Assembly (NCBI GenBank): GCA_963734845.1
Contig: CAVTIS010000006.1
Coordinates: 62,001-126,000 of the forward strand
Length of the DNA: 64,000 bases
Reading direction: 5' to 3'
Origin: JAKAVN01 sp963734845
Lineage (GTDB): Bacteria > Desulfobacterota > Binatia > Binatales > Binataceae
Part shown: positions 60,375 through 64,000 of the stretch, piece after piece
How the letters are laid out: each line of letters starts with the position of its first letter
Numbering within the stretch: position 1 is the first letter of the stretch
Position numbers and translations under genes: made by a program
Notes under the pieces: generated by a model
Told to the model about the DNA's origin: nothing
What the model saw: the letters and a program-made list of their open reading frames with translations, nothing else
Databases searched by the model: none

Positions 60375-61092
60375 GCGCTGGCACGGCCACGGCCTGCCCT
60401 ATCTCGACGAGAAGCCGCTCCCCGGCCATCTTATCGTGATCGAGGGCACCGACGGCGTCGGCCGCTCGACCCAGGTCGAGCTGCTGCGCGGATGGCTCGA
60501 GTTGGAGGGCTACGCGGTCAGCAACACCGGATGGACCCGCTCGCCGCTGCTCTCGGCGACTATCGCTGACGCCAAGGCCGGCCATCAGCTCACCCCGATA
60601 ACCTTCAGTCTGCTCTACGCCGCCGATTTCGCCGACCGGCTCGAACACGAGATTCTGCCCGCGCTACAAGCCGGTTTCGTGGTGATTGCCGACCGCTACA
60701 TGTATACCGCCTTCGCGCGCAACGCCGTGATGGGCGCCGACCCGGAATGGACCCACGAAGTGTTCGGGATGGCGTTGGTGCCGAACCTCGTGTTGTACCT
60801 GGAGATCGACGTCGACACGCTGGTGCCGCGCGTGGTCCGCGGTAAAGGGATGGATTACTGGGAGTCCGGGATGCATCTCGCGCTCTCCAGCGACATCTTT
60901 GACTCGTTCCAGAATTATCAGCGGCGCATCATCGACGAGTACAACCGGCTCGCGCACGATTTCGGCTTCATCACCATCGACGCCCGCGAGTCGATCAGCA
61001 AGATTCAGAGCGACGTGCGCTCGCACGTCTCGGACTACCTGCGGCGCGCGCAAAGCGGGCTCCATGCGCTCGCGGAACCAAAGGTACCGTGA
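60349..61092 (+). CDS. Thymidylate-kinase-like protein 2 with altered P-loop
   Basis: 247 residues, clearly paralogous to the gene before it ('TFSLLYAADFADR', 'VIADRYMYTAFARN', 'YWESGMHLALSSDIF'). The P-loop reads 'EGTDGVGRST', with Arg39 in place of the invariant Walker A Lys, so normal ATP hydrolysis is doubtful. It may be a regulatory or pseudoenzyme partner of protein 1. The start overlaps the preceding gene by 26 bases, and its stop (TGATG) overlaps the CHAD start, making a tightly coupled operon. Confidence 0.82.
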   Translation: MATRPPHAKRWHGHGLPYLDEKPLPGHLIVIEGTDGVGRSTQVELLRGWLELEGYAVSNTGWTRSPLLSATIADAKAGHQLTPITFSLLYAADFADRLEHEILPALQAGFVVIADRYMYTAFARNAVMGADPEWTHEVFGMALVPNLVLYLEIDVDTLVPRVVRGKGMDYWESGMHLALSSDIFDSFQNYQRRIIDEYNRLAHDFGFITIDARESISKIQSDVRSHVSDYLRRAQSGLHALAEPKVP

Positions 61093-62084
61093 TGACCGCC
61101 GTCAGGCGTCCCGCGCGCGCGCATCCTGCCGCACCCTCCCCGACCGATTCCGCCGTCAAGGTAGCAACGGCTTCGATTGGCTTGCAGTTGCGCGCGATGA
61201 CCGCCGAGCACGGCAAAGCCCTCGCCGGCGACGCCGAGGCGATCCATCGGCTGCGCGTGGCGACCCGGCGCCTGCGCGCCGCCTTGCGCACGCTGCGGGA
61301 GATCGCGCCGGGCCACGAGGCGGAGAACACCGCGGACGAACTCGGATGGCTCTGCGGGGCCATCGGTGCGGTGCGCGATCTCGATGTGCTCGCCCAGATG
61401 CTCGAGCAGCGCGCGACGCGCCTGGAAGCCGATTTCATTCGCGCGCTCGCGCCGCTCTCCGACACGATTCGCCATCAGCGCGCCATCGAGCAGGAACGCC
61501 TGGTCGCCGCGCTCGACTCCGAGCGCTACCGCGGCCTGGTCCAGCGCCTGGGCACGGTCGCGCCCGAGGCGGCGGCCGACAGCGTTACGCTCGGCGCGGT
61601 GGCGGCGCGTCTGGTGCGCCCCCAACTGCGCGCGATGCTGCGCGCGGGCGCCGGACTCGACGAGGATTCGCCGCCTGAAATCCTGCATCGGCTGCGCGTG
61701 CGAGTGAAAAAATTGCGCTATACGCTCGAGCCGATGCGCGCCGCGGGCGGCAAACCCGCGCGCAGGATGCTGCGGCGCCTCGAGCGCGTGCAAGAGCGCG
61801 TCGGCCAGTACCACGACGCCGCGACCGCAGCCGCGTGGCTGCGCGGATGGGCCGACGAAGTGCAAGACGCACCGCCCGCGGCCATGATGGCGGTGGGCGC
61901 GCTGATTCATTCATTGGAGCGCCGTATCCGCCGCCTGCGCGCCCGCAGCCTCAAGGCGTGGCGCCGCGCAAACATGGACGAACTCGCGCGCACCGTGCTC
62001 TCCGAACTCAACTCCGCGGCCGCCCAGGCGCGGCGCACCGCCAAGCCGCCGCTCGCCCTGGTTCCGCTGACCCGCGTCTCATGA
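61092..62084 (+). CDS. CHAD-domain protein
   Basis: 330 residues. Two sets of conserved helices with His and basic residues are visible: 'IHRLRVATRRLRAALRTL' near residue 50 and 'LHRLRVRVKKLRYTLEPM' near 200, the twin four-helix bundles of CHAD domains, which bind polyphosphate through their basic surface. It overlaps the previous stop by one base and the sixA start by four. The position between Ppx/GppA, kinase-like genes and a histidine phosphatase supports a polyphosphate link. Confidence 0.9.
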   Translation: MTAVRRPARAHPAAPSPTDSAVKVATASIGLQLRAMTAEHGKALAGDAEAIHRLRVATRRLRAALRTLREIAPGHEAENTADELGWLCGAIGAVRDLDVLAQMLEQRATRLEADFIRALAPLSDTIRHQRAIEQERLVAALDSERYRGLVQRLGTVAPEAAADSVTLGAVAARLVRPQLRAMLRAGAGLDEDSPPEILHRLRVRVKKLRYTLEPMRAAGGKPARRMLRRLERVQERVGQYHDAATAAAWLRGWADEVQDAPPAAMMAVGALIHSLERRIRRLRARSLKAWRRANMDELARTVLSELNSAAAQARRTAKPPLALVPLTRVS

Positions 62085-62584
62085 CCCTTTACATTTTGCG
62101 CCACGGACCAGCCGAGAACGAACCGCCTCCGGGCGGCGACGACGGCGCGCGCCGGCTGACCGCCCGCGGCCGCGAAAAAGTGCGCGCGGCGGCGTCCGGG
62201 ATACGCGCGTTGCAACTCAAGTTCGATGCCATCCTCACGAGCCCGCTGCCGCGCGCGGCGGAAACCGCGGAACTGGTTGCCGCCGCTTATTCCGGCAGCC
62301 CGGTGCCTGAGGTCTTTCCTGCGCTATCCACGGGCATGTCGCCGGCTGACACCGTCGCTGCACTCAAGCCGTACGAACGCCACAATCATTTGATGATCGT
62401 CGGGCACGAACCGGGACTTAGCGGATTAGCCTCGCTGTTGCTGACCGGCTCGGCCAACAGCGTGAGTTTCGACCTTAAAAAATCTGGAATGATCGCGCTT
62501 GAATTGCACGACGGAATCGAGCGCGGCGGCGCGAACCTGCTCTGGGTCCTCACACCGCGCCATCTGCGCCGCCTGCGCAAGTGA
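62081..62584 (+). CDS. sixA: Phosphohistidine phosphatase SixA-like
   Basis: 167 residues, histidine-phosphatase superfamily. The catalytic 'LYILRHGPAE' is at the N-terminus, 'TSPLPRAAETAEL' gives the second phosphate-binding Arg, and 'MIVGHEPGLS' the second catalytic His. SixA removes phosphate from histidines of signalling proteins. The ATG overlaps the CHAD stop (ATGA), so they are translationally coupled. Confidence 0.93.
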   Translation: MTLYILRHGPAENEPPPGGDDGARRLTARGREKVRAAASGIRALQLKFDAILTSPLPRAAETAELVAAAYSGSPVPEVFPALSTGMSPADTVAALKPYERHNHLMIVGHEPGLSGLASLLLTGSANSVSFDLKKSGMIALELHDGIERGGANLLWVLTPRHLRRLRK

Positions 62585-62651
62585 CGGTTAGGCTGTTCGC
62601 CGTTGCGATTGAGAACCTGAGAGCGACGCGCGGTGTAGGCCGGGCGTAACG

Positions 62652-63857
62652 ATGACTTCGCCCGAGCAACCCCTAACTACGAACCCAACCGAACGTAACG
62701 CGGCCGCCGCCAGACTGCCGGCGAACGTGTTGGCGCTCGGGGTGGTCTCGCTGTTCAACGATAGCGCCGGCGACATGGTTCAGCCGCTGCTCCCCGCCTT
62801 CGTCGGCACGATTGGGGGAGGGCCCCTGGCGCTGGGACTGATCGAAGGTATCGCCGACGCCACTGCGAGCCTTCTTCAGCTCGGCTCGGGCTATCTTGCC
62901 GATCGCATCGGCCGGCTCAAGGCGGCGACGACAGCGGGCTATGCGGTGACAGCGATAGCTCGACCGCTGCTCGCGCTGGCTCAGACATGGTGGCAAATCC
63001 TCGGGGCCCGTTTCGGCGACCGCATCGGCAAGGGAATTCGTACGGCGCCGCGTGACGCGTTGCTGGCTGACGCAACGCCGATCGCAAGCCGTGGCCGTGC
63101 CTACGGATTCCATCGCGCGATGGACAACGCAGGCGCGATCGTCGGACCGGCGGCGGCGTGGTTGATGCTCTCGAGCGGGCTCTCGATGCGCGAGGTATTC
63201 GCATGGTCGGCGGTGCCGGGATTGCTCACGCTGGTGATTCTCCAAACCATAGTCTCCGACGCGGCGTTCGGGAGCTCCAAGCACGACGCGAGTGCTGGAC
63301 TGCCACCTTCGCACGCCTATCGCCGACTTCTCGTCTCGATCTTCGTCTTCACGTTGGGATGCTCCTCGGACGCCTTTCTGCTGTGGCGTGCCGCTGAACT
63401 CGGGATTGCATACTCGCTCGCGCCAATACTGTGGATGGTGCTGGCGACGGTTAAGTCAGCGACCTCGACCTGGGGCGGCGCGCTTAGCGACCGCGTCGGC
63501 CGGCGCAAGGTGATTGTCGCCGGATGGGCCGTGTACGCAGCGGTTTACCTAGGCTTTGCGCTTGCCAACGCGGGTTGGCAGATTTGGCTTCTGTTCGTCG
63601 CGTACGGCACGTTTTTCGGACTCACCGAGGGCACAGAGAAAGCAATGGTCGTCGATCTCGTCGAGCCGCAATGGCGCGGACGGGCGCTCGGCGGATATCA
63701 CGCGGCCGTGGGCGTCGCATCGCTACCCGCCAGCCTGGTGTTCGGTGTGATCTATCAGGCGGCAGGCCCGATGTTCGCATTTTCGACCGGCGCCGGACTC
63801 GCCATAATCGCTATCTTCTTGTTGCCGCGCCGGGCGCCGAACGAACGCGTCGCGTGA
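62652..63857 (+). CDS. Major facilitator superfamily transporter (12 segments)
   Basis: 401 residues. It has 'SLFNDSAGDMVQPLLPAFVG', 'GYLADRIGRLKAATTAGY' and 'GDRIGKGIRTAPRDALLADA' in the first half; the 'GKGIRTAPRDAL' motif is characteristic of an uncharacterised exporter-like MFS group. The second half has 'GALSDRVGRRKVIVAGW'. Twelve hydrophobic segments can be counted. The gene starts 67 bases after sixA and may have its own promoter. Substrate unknown. Confidence 0.9.
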   Translation: MTSPEQPLTTNPTERNAAAARLPANVLALGVVSLFNDSAGDMVQPLLPAFVGTIGGGPLALGLIEGIADATASLLQLGSGYLADRIGRLKAATTAGYAVTAIARPLLALAQTWWQILGARFGDRIGKGIRTAPRDALLADATPIASRGRAYGFHRAMDNAGAIVGPAAAWLMLSSGLSMREVFAWSAVPGLLTLVILQTIVSDAAFGSSKHDASAGLPPSHAYRRLLVSIFVFTLGCSSDAFLLWRAAELGIAYSLAPILWMVLATVKSATSTWGGALSDRVGRRKVIVAGWAVYAAVYLGFALANAGWQIWLLFVAYGTFFGLTEGTEKAMVVDLVEPQWRGRALGGYHAAVGVASLPASLVFGVIYQAAGPMFAFSTGAGLAIIAIFLLPRRAPNERVA

Positions 63858-63928
63858 CCGCGATTCGTCGCGTACGCGCTTAGCCGTCTGACCATATACT
63901 CGGTCATCTATCCGACTATTGCTGACTA

Positions 63929-64000
63929 CTACTTGATATAAAACGCCTCGGGCGCCGGGCGATATACGCGCGCGAGCCACAACGGACGCCGCAGCCCGCC
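63929..64000 (-). CDS. C-terminal end of an unidentified minus-strand gene
   Basis: Reading the minus strand from the window edge gives 24 codons ending 'VYRPAPEAFYIK' and a TAG stop at 63929, with residues that look genuinely coded (Trp, Tyr, Pro pattern). The remainder is outside the window, so no function can be given. It would be convergent with the MFS gene. Confidence 0.4.
   Translation of the reverse strand, partial: GGLRRPLWLARVYRPAPEAFYIK

Overview
This is a GC-rich, gene-dense bacterial chromosome segment with no rRNA, tRNA, CRISPR array or insertion sequence that I could see. The gene content (selenocysteine machinery, class-1 FBPase with a PPi-type phosphofructokinase, Ku/LigD end joining, ThyX, eukaryotic-type Ser/Thr kinases, NitT/TauT ABC transport, a limonene-epoxide-hydrolase-like gene and a 'cyclase family' gene) suits a soil or sediment bacterium of a deep, little-cultured lineage such as Binatota/Desulfobacterota_B or a relative. 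That placement is inference; no marker gene in the window settles it.

Layout. 1-3.1 kb: end of a NitT/TauT-type ABC operon (double permease, ATPase, AAA-associated protein) and an epoxide-hydrolase-like gene. 3.5-8.7 kb: GNAT acetyltransferase, selB, selD and a glutathione-reductase-type oxidoreductase; selD is itself a selenoprotein gene read through an in-frame TGA. 8.9-13.3 kb: sugar-phosphate block fbp-glk-fbaB-PPi-PFK. 13.4-19.3 kb: crotonase, zinc dehydrogenase, a secreted helix-turn-helix-like peptide, a HIT-like protein, cspA and two glycosyltransferases. 19.3-23.6 kb: glycolipid-binding protein and divergent ligD/ku. 23.7-34.1 kb: seven minus-strand genes for a phospho-signalling module (lipoprotein, membrane FHA protein, transmembrane kinase with duplicated sensor domain, zinc-ribbon/pseudokinase/PP2C fusion, kinase-FHA, zinc-ribbon-FHA, vWA protein). 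34.1-35.1 kb has no clear gene. 35.1-46.3 kb: PAS-DHp-REC protein without a catalytic domain, beta-propeller lipoprotein, cyclase-family hydrolase, Pcp, sulfurtransferase, PyrD, ThyX, a uracil-DNA glycosylase, an RRM protein, a small basic protein and MtnA. 46.3-50.3 kb: peptide-type ABC importer lacking ATPases, and a macro-domain protein. 50.3-54.6 kb: a class III cyclase/AAA/TPR gene broken near its 3' end, with a duplicated copy of that end lying beyond a DUF1326-type gene. 54.7-57.9 kb: two tandem DHA2 exporters. 58.1-62.6 kb: tightly overlapping Ppx/GppA, two thymidylate-kinase-like proteins, a CHAD protein and SixA. The window ends with an MFS transporter and the tail of a minus-strand gene.

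The strongest candidates for unusual biology are the 24-34 kb kinase/pseudokinase-phosphatase/FHA/vWA module, the Sec-containing SelD with its hairpin just after the UGA, and the Ppx-kinase pair-CHAD-SixA cluster in which the second kinase has lost its P-loop lysine. Gene ends are often marked by long perfect GC-rich palindromes.
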